From assembly GCF_001598495.1 (NCBI RefSeq), contig NZ_BCZB01000024.1:1-44043 (forward strand): a stretch of 44,043 nucleotides of DNA, given 5' to 3'. The DNA is from Neokomagataea thailandica NBRC 106555. Its GTDB lineage: Bacteria; Pseudomonadota; Alphaproteobacteria; Acetobacterales; Acetobacteraceae. The translations under genes and the position numbers were made by a program. The notes below the pieces were generated by a model that worked only from the letters and a program-made list of their open reading frames with translations, did no database searches and had not been told where the DNA came from. Each line of letters begins with the position of its first letter. Positions within the stretch are counted from its first letter, which is position 1. Below are positions 9,894 to 19,167 of this stretch, piece after piece.

Positions 9894-11537
9894 ATGGCTG
9901 TAACGTCCCTTACTCTGCCTTTGCGTGTTTTACGTCGTTGGCAGCAACGAACCAGCGTTTTGGAACTGGCTCTTCTAATTGTGTTTGTTGCATTAGCACT
10001 TGTTCTGACGCCGGAGCATGTGCAGCCGGTGCATTTTTCTGGATATGTGTCAGATACCGGATCACTGTGGCGTAATGTTGGGCTAACCGTTCTGCGTGTC
10101 TTGGCCGTGTTTGGCTTGGGTATTCTGCTATCTTTGCTGCTGTCCGGGTTTGCGTGCCGCTTCCGGTGGTTCCGGCGGGTGTTAATCCCTTTTTTATCTG
10201 TGGCACGTGCTGTGCCTGGGCTTGGTTTAATTGGCCTTATGGCGTTTCTCCTCCCTGTGGGATGGGCCATTGTTGCTGTGGCCGTTTTTAATATGCTTTG
10301 GCGGATCACAACGGCGATTATGGATGGGACAGACAATGTCCCTCCTGCTTTAGACACGGTGGCGCGTGGCCTTGCAATGACGGCTTGGCAGCGCTTTTGG
10401 CGTGTCAGTTTCCCTGTTTCTATTCCTTTAGCTGCAGATTTGTTTGCGCGCTCTGTTCCTGGTGTGTGGTTTCGGCTTTTAGGGGCTGAAGCGGGACTGT
10501 GCTTTATTGCTGGGGGGCATGGGAACGGTATTGGTGCTTATGCATTAGCGCAAATTCTCTCCGGGCACTGGGCGGCTTTGCTTTATGCTCTTTTGGCCTG
10601 TGTTGGGAGTATTGTTTTCATCCAGCACATTTGTGTGGCCCCCCTTTTGGGCTGGGCAGAGCGGTACCGTGTGCATAATGAGCGTACAGATATAGTAGCA
10701 CCACGGTCATGGTTGCTGCGCCTTTGGCGTAACAGGCCTTTTCTGAGTCGCTTGAGCGAGACTGTTCATGAAAGCGTCGCCGCTATAGGGAATTGGCGCT
10801 TGGGTGGTGTTTCGCGCGAGCGTAGCGTGGTCATGCGTATTGATAGACAGCATTTTCGGGCTGTTATTCCCGGTTTGGCGCTGGCGTTTTTTGTGACGGC
10901 TGTTTTGCGGCGTGTTCCGTCTGTTCCTGTGCGTGTGGCCGTGATGGAAATGGGTTTGACCTTTATTCATGTCGCGGCGGCATTAGTATTATGCTTGCTG
11001 ATCTGGTTGCCGATTGGGCTGTTGGTTGCGTCCTACCGCGTGAAGAGCGGGCGTATAGAGCAGGTTGTGATGAGCAGTATGGTCTTGTTCCCTGTTATTT
11101 TGCTGTATCCATTTTTTGATCTTCTGAGGCTTACGAATCCTATTCTTCTGTTATGTCTGGGTGGATTGGGGCTTTATGGGCGCACGGTTTTGGAGGCGGT
11201 ACGGGCCATTCCCGCGCCACTTGTACACACGGCTCAAGGTCTGGGGGTTAAAGGGATCTTGTTGTGGAAACGCCTCGTGCTTCCGGCGACGGTTGCTGAT
11301 ATTGCGGGTGGTCTTTTACTGGCTGTGGCACCGTTGTGGAATGCTGTGATTATTGCAGAATCTTTGGCGCCATCAGGGCATGGTTTGGGCCGCGCTTTGG
11401 TTGCGGCCGTATTGATTGGGGATCTTCATGCACAGATCTTACTTTTAATGTTGCTGACTTTACTCTCCATGTTGTTTGATCGTCTGATCCTTCAGCCCAT
11501 CGCGGTTTATGCCGCCCAAAAATATGCGTTCCGATGA
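9894..11537 (+). CDS. ABC transporter permease with two fused membrane domains (NitT/TauT-like)
   Basis: This is a 547-residue integral membrane protein with two copies of the binding-protein-dependent permease domain. Each copy ends in an EAA-type cytoplasmic loop that contacts the ATPase: VARGLAMTAWQRFWRVSFP near residues 155-175 and TAQGLGVKGILLWKRLVLP near 445-465. Many hydrophobic helices are visible throughout. The ATG at 9894 is chosen over a GTG at 9876 because AAGGGGG sits 6 bases before it. Its stop overlaps the ATPase start (ATGA), so the two genes are translationally coupled. No substrate-binding protein gene is nearby and the substrate is unknown. Confidence 0.85.
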   Translation: MAVTSLTLPLRVLRRWQQRTSVLELALLIVFVALALVLTPEHVQPVHFSGYVSDTGSLWRNVGLTVLRVLAVFGLGILLSLLLSGFACRFRWFRRVLIPFLSVARAVPGLGLIGLMAFLLPVGWAIVAVAVFNMLWRITTAIMDGTDNVPPALDTVARGLAMTAWQRFWRVSFPVSIPLAADLFARSVPGVWFRLLGAEAGLCFIAGGHGNGIGAYALAQILSGHWAALLYALLACVGSIVFIQHICVAPLLGWAERYRVHNERTDIVAPRSWLLRLWRNRPFLSRLSETVHESVAAIGNWRLGGVSRERSVVMRIDRQHFRAVIPGLALAFFVTAVLRRVPSVPVRVAVMEMGLTFIHVAAALVLCLLIWLPIGLLVASYRVKSGRIEQVVMSSMVLFPVILLYPFFDLLRLTNPILLLCLGGLGLYGRTVLEAVRAIPAPLVHTAQGLGVKGILLWKRLVLPATVADIAGGLLLAVAPLWNAVIIAESLAPSGHGLGRALVAAVLIGDLHAQILLLMLLTLLSMLFDRLILQPIAVYAAQKYAFR

Positions 11538-12847
11538 TCCAGCCACTTCTTCGTCTTCATGAGTGCAGTCAAACATATGACAAGGACAGCGCGACAGAGC
11601 TTGTTGTTTTGGACAATGTCAGTTTTGAGGTGCGGGAAGCTGAAATTGTTGGGTTATTAGGGCGTTCTGGTTCAGGGAAGTCGTCCCTGTTTAAAATTAT
11701 CAGTGGGCAGATGGCACCGGCGAAAGGCGAGGTACTTTGGCGCGGGGGGCGGATGAAAGGGCCGTTGCAGGATGTTGCGACGGTTTTCCAGTCCGGCGGG
11801 CTGTTCCCTTGGCTTACGCTACGGCAAAATGTGGCGCTGGGCTTGGAGGCGCGGCGCGTGCCGCGTGTACAGCGTGAAGATTATACGGATGATGCGCTGG
11901 AAGTGATGGGGCTTGAGGGGTATGAAAATGCGTATCCTAAAGAAGTCTCTGATGCTGTTGGACAGCGTGTTTCATTTGCGAGAGCTTTGGCGTTACGACC
12001 GGAAGTCTTGCTTTTGGATGAGCCATTTTCTGAATTGGATATGCTGAGTGCCGAAAATCTTAGGACGGATCTGATTGAGCTATGGTCAGAGCGGCGCTTG
12101 CCGTCTTTACGTGCTATGATATTGGCGACGCATGGCATTGAAGAAGCTGTTTTAATGTGTGACCGGATTTTGATTTTTTCGCCAAGTCCGGGAAAAGTGA
12201 CCCATGAAATTGCAGTGCCCTTCCCTCACCCCAGAAACCGTGAAGATGCTGATTTCCGGTTATTTGTGGACCAAATCTATAGTTTGATGACGCGTCGTGC
12301 CCCCATCGTGTCGGAGGTCGATAACGCATCGACTCAAACTCTAGTCTCTCCGTCTTCTGCACAAATTGTTTTGCCTGATTTGCCGGTTGAAGTCTTGGTG
12401 GGGCTCATGGAAGTGCTGGGAGCAGATCCACTCTTTGGGCGTGCTGATTTGCCGGAACTGGCTAAGCGCTTGCAGATGACGTTGGATGATTTACTTGCGA
12501 TTGGTGAGTCGTTGCAAAGGTTAGAACTGGCTGAGTTGGAGGATGGTGACATTCTTCTAACGGATGGTGGGCGTGCGTTTGTGGAGGGGGATGGGGATGC
12601 CCGCCGCGATACGATGCGGACAGCCCTACTGCATCATATTCCTTTGTTGCGCTCTCTTCGCTCATCACTGGATGAGCGCCCTACTCATACAGTGGATGCT
12701 GCGCGCTTTCGTAAAGAGTTAGAAGAAACGATGTCTCCCGATTATGCGCGACAAACATTGAGTACTGCGATAGATTGGGCGCGTTATGCGGAACTCTTAG
12801 ATTATGATGAAGAGGCCGATCGGTTCTACCTCGATGACGAAGAATAA
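11534..12847 (+). CDS. ABC transporter ATP-binding protein with C-terminal AAA-associated domain
   Basis: The N-terminal part (about residues 1-245) is a NitT/TauT-type ATPase: Walker A GRSGSGKSS, Q-loop FQSGGLFPWLT, Walker B VLLLDEPFSELD, H-loop ATHGIEEA. The signature motif, normally LSGGM-QR, reads VSDAVGQRVSFARAL, so the serine-glycine-glycine core is altered. The C-terminal part (about residues 285-437) resembles the AAA-associated domain (PF09821-type) found fused to such ATPases next to duplicated permeases. It has a winged-helix-like pattern and an acidic end (DEEADRFYLDDEE). Substrate unknown; the altered signature raises the question of whether transport or regulation is its main role. 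Confidence 0.83.
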   Translation: MIQPLLRLHECSQTYDKDSATELVVLDNVSFEVREAEIVGLLGRSGSGKSSLFKIISGQMAPAKGEVLWRGGRMKGPLQDVATVFQSGGLFPWLTLRQNVALGLEARRVPRVQREDYTDDALEVMGLEGYENAYPKEVSDAVGQRVSFARALALRPEVLLLDEPFSELDMLSAENLRTDLIELWSERRLPSLRAMILATHGIEEAVLMCDRILIFSPSPGKVTHEIAVPFPHPRNREDADFRLFVDQIYSLMTRRAPIVSEVDNASTQTLVSPSSAQIVLPDLPVEVLVGLMEVLGADPLFGRADLPELAKRLQMTLDDLLAIGESLQRLELAELEDGDILLTDGGRAFVEGDGDARRDTMRTALLHHIPLLRSLRSSLDERPTHTVDAARFRKELEETMSPDYARQTLSTAIDWARYAELLDYDEEADRFYLDDEE

Positions 12848-13041
12848 TAACTGCCGCTTTATGGATGTAAGTCTTGCGAGAGGTACCATTTAGGACTGTA
12901 AAAGAGCAATATCTGCTCTGCATAAAGACGGATTGGTATGAGAGAATTATTGGTCGGTTTTCTTCCTGCCTGAGTTAGCATGCACGCTATAGGCCTGTTT
13001 ACTCCGGCAGGGGGGCTGGCAAGAGAGTTCAGTGGGTCATA

Positions 13042-13590
13042 TTATACAGCATCAGGGTTTTTAAGGCGGTCCCGATAAAGCTTACGCGCTTTTGCGACCT
13101 TAGGTGCTACGACAGCAGCACAATAAGCGGTTTGTGGGTTGCGTGCGAAATAATCCAGGTGCTTGGCTTCGGCTGGCCAAAACGTTGCCGTATCTTCAAG
13201 TGATGTGGCGATTTCGTTGGGCCATAGGCCCTCATGAGTGATGGCGTTTAAAACGTCTTGTGCGGTTTTTTTCTGTTCTGCCGTGCCGAAAATGACGGAG
13301 CGGTATTGTGTACCGACGTCATTACCCTGCCGGTTTAACTGAGTTGGGTCATGCGTAGTAAAAAAGACGCGCAGGATATCGGCGAGAGAAATTTCGGTTG
13401 GGTCAAAGATGACGTTAACGACTTCTGCATGTCCTGTTTGGCCAGTGCAAACGGCTTCATAGCTGGGATTGGGGATGTCTCCGCCAGCATAGCCGGGGTT
13501 GGCCGAAATGACTCCGCGTAGGCCGGTATAAACGGCTTCCACGCACCAAAAGCAGCCGGCACCAAGGAGAATAGAAGACGTTTCAGCCAT
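13042..13590 (-). CDS. msrA: Peptide-methionine (S)-S-oxide reductase MsrA
   Basis: MsrA reduces the S-epimer of methionine sulfoxide in proteins and free methionine. The 182-residue product carries the active-site motif GCFWCVEAVY (residues 12-21), followed by GYAGGDIPNPSYEAVCTGQTGHAE and later GTQYRSVIF. These are the classical MsrA blocks. It lies downstream of the amino-acid ester hydrolase on the same strand but behind a hairpin terminator, so it probably has its own promoter. It converges with the ABC transporter pair. Confidence 0.96.
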   Translation of the reverse strand: MAETSSILLGAGCFWCVEAVYTGLRGVISANPGYAGGDIPNPSYEAVCTGQTGHAEVVNVIFDPTEISLADILRVFFTTHDPTQLNRQGNDVGTQYRSVIFGTAEQKKTAQDVLNAITHEGLWPNEIATSLEDTATFWPAEAKHLDYFARNPQTAYCAAVVAPKVAKARKLYRDRLKNPDAV

Positions 13591-13610
13591 AATATGATGG
13601 ACCTTTATGT

Positions 13611-13645
13611 GAAAGGAGGAGACCTCCCATATAAGGAGGCCTCCT
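13611..13645 (-). terminator. Hairpin terminator after the ester hydrolase gene
   Basis: AGGAGGCCTCC and GGAGGTCTCCT pair over 11 bp with one G-U pair and a 7-base loop; CCTTTC follows on the minus strand. The uridine tract is short, so termination may be partial. Its sequence resembles a Shine-Dalgarno and lies close to msrA. Confidence 0.6.
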
Positions 13646-13671
13646 GTAAATTACACCCTGTTTAGGGGGTA

Positions 13672-15603
13672 TTAATGGACAACAGGCAGCCAGATTGCGC
13701 TGGCATGGTCACCGCCACGGTAGAGTGTTTGTGTGGCGGTTTTGTAGTCTTTAGGCTGTGCTGTGAAGATATTGGGCACGAAGGTTTGCGGGTTACGGTC
13801 ATAGAGCGGGAACCAGCTTGATTGGACTTGCACCATGATACGATGCCCTTTTTCAAAGACATGGTTAACCGCCGGCAGGGTGAAGTGGTAATTCTGCACC
13901 TGACCGGCTGGGATGGCGGAGGGTTGGCTTACACTCTGACGGTAGCGGCCACGGAAAATATCCATGGATATAGGCAACTCGTATCCCCCCATTTCGGGGC
14001 GGTCAGGTGTTCGGGCAGGTTGTACGTCAATGATTTTAACGACGAAATCCGCATCTGTGCCTGTGGTAGCAGCATATAAATCGGCCGTAGGTACGCCGGA
14101 CACTTGTACGGGTGCATCAAGGACGGGGGTTTCGTATGTCAGAACATCTGGGCGGGCTTCCGCAAAGCGTTGATCTTGCAGTAGCCATGTTTTCCATCGT
14201 GGGTCCTCACCCATCACATAGGGGCGCGGTAAGAAGGGTACGGGGTGCGCTGGGTCAGACACATAGCTGTCAGACCCAGGCAGTGTTCGAGAGAATGAGA
14301 GGCCACGGTCTGGTTGGAGATAGAGGCGTGTGCCGTATTGTGGGCATGTTGTTCCACATTCGGGTAGCCAGTTTCGGAAGTGGTTCCAGTGATTTTCACC
14401 CGTATTGTAGATGATTGCTTCGTCTAGCTTCGGGTCTGCTCCACCTTTGAGGTAATGATCAAAGAAGGGTCGCATGACATTGGCCCGGTACCAAAGGGCT
14501 GTGTCACCATTGAAGTGCAATGGTCCAAGCGTGGACCCGTCATAGTTCACACCGCTATGACGCCATGGGCCCATAACGAGTATATTGGGAACGGTTGGAT
14601 GTGTAGCTTTCAGGGCGAGCCATGAGTGGATAGCCCCCCACATGTCTTCTTGGTCCCAAAGCCCCTGCTCCCAGATGGTCGGTACTTTGAGGGGGTTTTG
14701 AGCAATGAGTTTGTCCAGTGCTTGATCTTCCCAGAAGGCATCATAAGCGGGGTGTGCTTTGAGGCGCTGCCAAAATGGGAAATGGTCTAAGCCCGCATGC
14801 GTTGCAAATGCACCTGCGGAGCCGTCTTTTAGAAATTCGGTGTAATCGTCTGATTCTGAGCGAGGGATGGTTGGCCCATTGCCCGGTGTGCTCATTTGCA
14901 TGGTGAAGTAGTCAAAGCTGGCTTGGCGGTATGCGCCGTAATGGAACCAGTCATCGCCCATCCAGCCATCGACCATTGGGCTTTCTGGGGCCGCAACTTT
15001 GAGAGCTGGATGCGGATGTAACAGCGCCATCACAACGGTCCACCCTTCATAGGATGATCCGGTCATGCCGACTTTACCGTTGCTTTCTTTGATATTTTTG
15101 ACCAGCCAGTCGATTGTGTCCCACGCATCTGTGGTGTCGTCTGTTTTAGTGGGGTTGAGCGGGCCGATGGGAGGGCGTGTCATAATATACGCCCCTTCGG
15201 AGCCGTATTTCCCACGGATGTCTTGGAAGACCCGGATATAGCCTTCTTCCACAAAGACGCCGTCACCTTGGGGGCATAAGGCACGCATGGTGGGTGCGTT
15301 GGGGGTACGGTTTAGGCGACCTGATGCGTCATAAGGTGTGCGGGTCAGCAAAATGGGGGCATTTTTGGCACCTTTGGGAATGACAATGACGGTATGCAGT
15401 TTTACGCCATCGCGCATCGGGATCATGATCTCACGGCGGATATAATCTTGCCCGTTTGTGGGGAGCTTAGCTTGTGGAGTAATGTCATTTCCCGTTTGGA
15501 GCATGTCCGGGGTGACTGGGGCAGCATGGCCGCTCGATAATGCGGTGCCAGACAGGCAGAGCAGTCCGATTGTCGCGCAGAGGCGTGATAATGAGCGCTT
15601 CAT
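13672..15603 (-). CDS. aehA: Secreted alpha-amino-acid ester hydrolase (CocE/NonD family)
   Basis: The 643-residue protein starts with a signal peptide (MKRSLSR, a hydrophobic stretch, AxA-like GHAA near residue 28). It has an alpha/beta-hydrolase domain followed by a jelly-roll domain. The nucleophile motif GSSYEGW places Ser184; Asp317 and His349 complete a triad. Their spacing (133 and 165 residues) equals that I recall for Acetobacter turbidans AEH (Ser205, Asp338, His370). The acidic cluster that binds the substrate amino group is also matched (Asp218, Glu319, Asp320). Such enzymes hydrolyse and transfer acyl groups from alpha-amino-acid esters and beta-lactams with an alpha-amino group. 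Physiological substrate unknown. The ATG follows GAGGAGT at 15610-15616. Confidence 0.83.
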   Translation of the reverse strand: MKRSLSRLCATIGLLCLSGTALSSGHAAPVTPDMLQTGNDITPQAKLPTNGQDYIRREIMIPMRDGVKLHTVIVIPKGAKNAPILLTRTPYDASGRLNRTPNAPTMRALCPQGDGVFVEEGYIRVFQDIRGKYGSEGAYIMTRPPIGPLNPTKTDDTTDAWDTIDWLVKNIKESNGKVGMTGSSYEGWTVVMALLHPHPALKVAAPESPMVDGWMGDDWFHYGAYRQASFDYFTMQMSTPGNGPTIPRSESDDYTEFLKDGSAGAFATHAGLDHFPFWQRLKAHPAYDAFWEDQALDKLIAQNPLKVPTIWEQGLWDQEDMWGAIHSWLALKATHPTVPNILVMGPWRHSGVNYDGSTLGPLHFNGDTALWYRANVMRPFFDHYLKGGADPKLDEAIIYNTGENHWNHFRNWLPECGTTCPQYGTRLYLQPDRGLSFSRTLPGSDSYVSDPAHPVPFLPRPYVMGEDPRWKTWLLQDQRFAEARPDVLTYETPVLDAPVQVSGVPTADLYAATTGTDADFVVKIIDVQPARTPDRPEMGGYELPISMDIFRGRYRQSVSQPSAIPAGQVQNYHFTLPAVNHVFEKGHRIMVQVQSSWFPLYDRNPQTFVPNIFTAQPKDYKTATQTLYRGGDHASAIWLPVVH

Positions 15604-15758
15604 AATATGTGGTTACTCCTCATAAAATCGGGTGATTCTGCGTCTATCGTTTCGTTATGGCAAGGGGGTTTGCGAAAGCTTTGCATTTCTTTCGTGGGCT
15701 GGCGTCTTAGCGTTTGTTTCGCTATGGAATGGGGCAATTATTGTTAGGAAAGTCTCTC

Positions 15759-17615
15759 ATGCCTGCTTATCGTTCCCGTACCACGACACATGGCCGTAAC
15801 ATGGCGGGTGCCCGTGCCCTCTGGCGGGCTACTGGCATGCAGGATGGGGATTTTGGTAAACCCATCATCGCTATTGCCAATTCGTTTACGCAGTTTGTTC
15901 CGGGTCATGTCCATTTGAAGGATATGGGGTCTTTGGTGGCATCTGCTGTGGAAGAAGCCGGCGGTGTGGCGAAAGAATTTAATACCATTGCCGTGGATGA
16001 TGGGATCGCAATGGGTCATGGGGGAATGTTGTATTCCCTGCCCTCCCGCGAACTGATTGCTGACTCTGTTGAGTATATGGTGAATGCTCATTGTGCTGAT
16101 GCGATTGTGTGCATCAGTAACTGTGACAAGATCACGCCGGGCATGTTGATGGCTTCTTTGCGCCTGAATGTCCCGGTTATTTTCGTGTCTGGTGGGCCGA
16201 TGGAAGCAGGCAAGCTGAATGGTCCTTCCATTAACCGTAAGCTGGACCTGGTGGATTCCATGGTGGCAGCCGCGAACCCGAATGTGACGGATGAAGAATC
16301 TGCTGCTATCGAGCGTTCTGCCTGCCCGACATGCGGTTCATGCTCCGGGATGTTTACGGCTAACTCCATGAACTGCCTGACGGAAGCCTTGGGTTTGTCC
16401 TTGCCGGGTAATGGTTCATTGTTGGCAACTCATTCTGACCGTCGTGAGCTGTTCTTGCGTGCAGGTCGTGAGATTGTTGGTTTGGCGCGGCGCTATTATG
16501 AGCAAGATGATGCGCGAGTCCTTCCCCGCTCTATTGCGACGCGCGCGGCGTTTGAAAATGCCATGACGCTCGATATTGCTATGGGTGGCTCTACCAACAC
16601 GGTTTTGCACCTTTTGGCTGCCGCGCGTGAGGGAGAAGTCGATTTCCATATGCAGGATATTGACCGCTTATCACGGCGTGTTCCGAACCTATGTAAGGTC
16701 GCTCCTGCACGGAATGATGTGCATATGGAAGATGTTCATCGTGCTGGTGGTATCCCCGCCATTTTAGGTGAGTTGGATCGTGCAGGTTTGCTGCATACGG
16801 ATGTGAACACCGTTCATGCGCCAACGATGGCTGACGCTCTGGCGAAATGGGATATTATTCATGGCGATGAAGAAGCGCGGCATATGTTCAGCGCTGCGCC
16901 GGGCGGTGTAAGGACTGTTCATGCCTTCTCGCAATCAAGCCGCTACAACGCACTTGATCTGGATCGTGAGGAAGGCGTGCTGCGTGATCGTGCCCATGCT
17001 TTCTCGCAAGATGGTGGCTTGGCCGTTTTGTATGGTAACTTGGCGGAAGACGGCGCGATTGTGAAAACGGCAGGTGTGGCGGAACATATTCTGACGTTCA
17101 CGGGGACAGCGCGCGTTTTTGAAAGCCAAGATGATGCTGTTAGTGGCATTTTGGGTGGAAAAATCTCTGCGGGTGATGTGGTCGTGATCCGCTATGAAGG
17201 CCCCAAAGGCGGCCCCGGCATGCAGGAAATGCTGTACCCAACCAGTTACCTGAAGTCTAAGGGCCTTGCTGAAAGCTGCGCTCTGGTGACGGATGGACGC
17301 TTCTCAGGCGGTAGCTCTGGCCTGTCCATTGGGCATGTTTCTCCGGAAGCGGCCGAAGGTGGCTTGATTGGGCTGGTTGAAGATGGTGATCCGATCGTGA
17401 TCGACATTCCGAACCGCGTGATGAAGCTGGATGTGTCCGATGCTGAGATCTTAGCGCGTCGTGATGCGATGAAAGCACGCGGTGATGCAGCATGGACGCC
17501 TAACCGTGAACGTGTTGTGTCCCGTGCACTGCAAGCTTACGCGGCAATGACGACGAGTGCCGCAAATGGTGCTGTGCGTGATTTGTCTCAGATTATTGTA
17601 AAGACCCGCGGTTAA
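15759..17615 (+). CDS. ilvD: Dihydroxy-acid dehydratase
   Basis: IlvD dehydrates 2,3-dihydroxy acids to 2-keto acids, the third step of valine and isoleucine synthesis. The start [26 protein letters not shown] is near identical in pattern to enterobacterial IlvD. Iron-sulfur ligands are in CISNCDK and [12 protein letters not shown]. The C-terminal blocks [12 protein letters not shown] and [15 protein letters not shown] are typical. The ATG at 15759 follows TTAGGAAAG; the longer frame to 15714 lacks a ribosome site and homology. The 618-residue product has normal length. The substrate-specific blocks favour IlvD over the related Edd. Confidence 0.95.
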   Translation: MPAYRSRTTTHGRNMAGARALWRATGMQDGDFGKPIIAIANSFTQFVPGHVHLKDMGSLVASAVEEAGGVAKEFNTIAVDDGIAMGHGGMLYSLPSRELIADSVEYMVNAHCADAIVCISNCDKITPGMLMASLRLNVPVIFVSGGPMEAGKLNGPSINRKLDLVDSMVAAANPNVTDEESAAIERSACPTCGSCSGMFTANSMNCLTEALGLSLPGNGSLLATHSDRRELFLRAGREIVGLARRYYEQDDARVLPRSIATRAAFENAMTLDIAMGGSTNTVLHLLAAAREGEVDFHMQDIDRLSRRVPNLCKVAPARNDVHMEDVHRAGGIPAILGELDRAGLLHTDVNTVHAPTMADALAKWDIIHGDEEARHMFSAAPGGVRTVHAFSQSSRYNALDLDREEGVLRDRAHAFSQDGGLAVLYGNLAEDGAIVKTAGVAEHILTFTGTARVFESQDDAVSGILGGKISAGDVVVIRYEGPKGGPGMQEMLYPTSYLKSKGLAESCALVTDGRFSGGSSGLSIGHVSPEAAEGGLIGLVEDGDPIVIDIPNRVMKLDVSDAEILARRDAMKARGDAAWTPNRERVVSRALQAYAAMTTSAANGAVRDLSQIIVKTRG

Positions 17616-17758
17616 ATGTGGTGTCTGGAGCAGTGGTCGACTCTTTGGGGCGGTCACGGCTTTCTAAGTTTGTTATTTCCAGAAAACGCAAAGCATTTCC
17701 GAGAATGCGTGCTGTTTATGGGGGCGTTGGCTGATATTATTAGCATAGTAAAACGACA

Positions 17759-17819
17759 GAAAGTGTAAAAATAAAACTTTCTTCAGTGACGTTGCTTAGC
17801 GCATTTTATATTCTATAAT
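17759..17819 (+). promoter_or_regulatory. Hairpin followed by a sigma-70-like promoter in the ilvD-glycosyltransferase gap
   Basis: GAAAGT/ACTTTC arms (17759-17764 and 17776-17781) form a small stem that could weakly end ilvD transcription. Downstream, TTGCTT (17792-17797) and TATAAT (17814-17819) are separated by 16 bases, a good match to a housekeeping promoter. It would drive the AT-rich gene starting 58 bases later. Confidence 0.5.
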
Positions 17820-17877
17820 GGTATTTATTCGCGGTGATTTTTAGGTTTATTGGTGGTAAATCTGAAACAAAATAAAA

Positions 17878-18801
17878 ATGGATCCCATGATGCCTAATCG
17901 TAAACAGTGCTTCATTATCCCTATACATTCGAGCAAATGCACATGGATTGGTGCATTTTTGGACAGCGTCATCGCGCATGACCCAGATCGACTTCTGGCG
18001 AATGTAAAATTTTTTTTGGGTGCCTCTAATGGCGTAGAGGCGCGTCTGTTCCAAAAATGGCTGACACCGTATTTTTCAAAAATTTCTATCGAGATTCTGT
18101 CTATTGATGATTATTTGAATTTTGGTCTTAATATGCCATCTATCGCTGGTAGATTAAGGGAAAATCATGATGGGTGCACAGTAAACCTTAAAAAATTCTG
18201 CATGATGTTTTATGCATTAAAGAATGGATACAATGAAATTTTCGTCTCTGATGACGATATGAGGTTGCTGAAGAGCCCTAATAAGCTTTTTGATGATTTG
18301 GTCTCTAATTATAATTCTGGATTGTACCTTGGATCTCCCCCTGATTGTGAACAAAATCAAAGAATTGTCGAAGATTGTGTGAATTTTTTTGATGATACTG
18401 AAAAAAATACACTCTTCCCTGAAGGTTATATTTATAGTTGGTTTTTTGATGCACCATTTTATACAGGGATAGAACTTGATCTATTTTTTAATGATATGAG
18501 TAACCGCTTTGATGGTCTTGAAGGTTTTCTTGCTAAAGTTAGATATGAATCATTCGAGCATTTGATATTTCAATACTGGCGGGTATTACGTGGCACAGCA
18601 CGCATTATTGATACGTCATCCATAGGGATTCACAGAAAAACGGAATCCCTTTTCTATGATGATTTTAATAAAATTCATCTCGCTTACGGGTATCAGCCTG
18701 TTTGGGTTTACCTCTGGGAGATTTTTCATCAACCAGATATGCTCTTCATGCTTCCCAAAGTCGCGCTCGCCATCCATGCAGATAGAATGTTTATACCATA
18801 A
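17878..18801 (+). CDS. AT-rich unknown protein, possible glycosyltransferase
   Basis: The 307-residue protein is not assigned to a named family with confidence. The N-terminal FIIPIHSSKCTWIGAFLDSV resembles the first strand and helix of a GT-A fold. EIFVSDDDMRLLKSP near residues 120-135 looks like a DxD metal/nucleotide-sugar site. Conserved-looking aromatic stretches follow (YIYSWFFDAPFYTG, FEHLIFQYWRVL). There is no signal peptide or clear membrane helix, so a cytoplasmic enzyme is plausible. The gene stands alone between ilvD and valS, has AT-rich codons unlike its neighbours and AT-rich flanks, all suggesting recent acquisition. ATG codons at 17878, 17887 and 17890 are possible; no strong ribosome site decides between them. 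Confidence 0.6.
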   Translation: MDPMMPNRKQCFIIPIHSSKCTWIGAFLDSVIAHDPDRLLANVKFFLGASNGVEARLFQKWLTPYFSKISIEILSIDDYLNFGLNMPSIAGRLRENHDGCTVNLKKFCMMFYALKNGYNEIFVSDDDMRLLKSPNKLFDDLVSNYNSGLYLGSPPDCEQNQRIVEDCVNFFDDTEKNTLFPEGYIYSWFFDAPFYTGIELDLFFNDMSNRFDGLEGFLAKVRYESFEHLIFQYWRVLRGTARIIDTSSIGIHRKTESLFYDDFNKIHLAYGYQPVWVYLWEIFHQPDMLFMLPKVALAIHADRMFIP

Positions 18802-19059
18802 GGCCATGATGAGAGCAGAATGTGAGAGATATTCTGAGCAGGTATCTTTCCGCATTTGCGAGGGCTGCCTTATGTATAATGGGGAGGTTGAACGCTTTTC
18901 TGATGGTAGATGAAATCATTTAATAGGTCCTTTTGTTTTGCTCAGAGAAGCACGCTATATTTATTTTGGAATAATGGCTGAGGTCTTGTAGCGGATCGGC
19001 TAAAAAACGATGATACTATATCGTTATGGCCTAGGAAAAAATAATAGAGTAGATGCTAT
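18802..19059. other. AT-rich gene-free spacer
   Basis: Between the AT-rich gene and the terminator ahead of valS I see only short open frames. The longest convincing one starts with ATG at 18807 and would give 35 residues (MMRAECERYSEQ..., with C-EGC), without a ribosome binding site or known relatives. No transposase remnant or tRNA is visible. Confidence 0.4.
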
Positions 19060-19094
19060 TAAAAGGTGCTGCTGGGTTTAGGCAGAACCTTTTA
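19060..19094. terminator. Bidirectional hairpin terminator between convergent genes
   Basis: TAAAAGGT...ACCTTTTA arms plus an inner CTGC/GCAG stem make a strong hairpin. A run of A on one side and T on the other gives a uridine tract in either direction. It lies between the rightward AT-rich gene and leftward valS, which fits a shared terminator. Confidence 0.65.
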
Positions 19095-19115
19095 TGCGCC
19101 ACTTAGGATGTCTTA

Positions 19116-19158
19116 TTTATGCGTTGAGCGGATCAGGCGATGCCGCTAAACGCATAAA
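19116..19158. repeat. Second long inverted repeat just downstream of valS
   Basis: TTTATGCGTT/AACGCATAAA (10 bp) followed, after one mismatch, by AGCGG/CCGCT (5 bp) encloses an 11-base loop. No uridine run follows in either direction, so it is not a canonical terminator. It starts 10 bases after the valS stop and could protect the 3' end of the transcript. Confidence 0.6.
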
Positions 19159-19167
19159 AATACTACT

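Noticed and set aside
18656-18913. 85-residue plus-strand frame overlapping the end of the AT-rich gene
   Set aside because: It mostly lies inside that gene in another frame and has no ribosome binding site; only its last 35 codons are outside.
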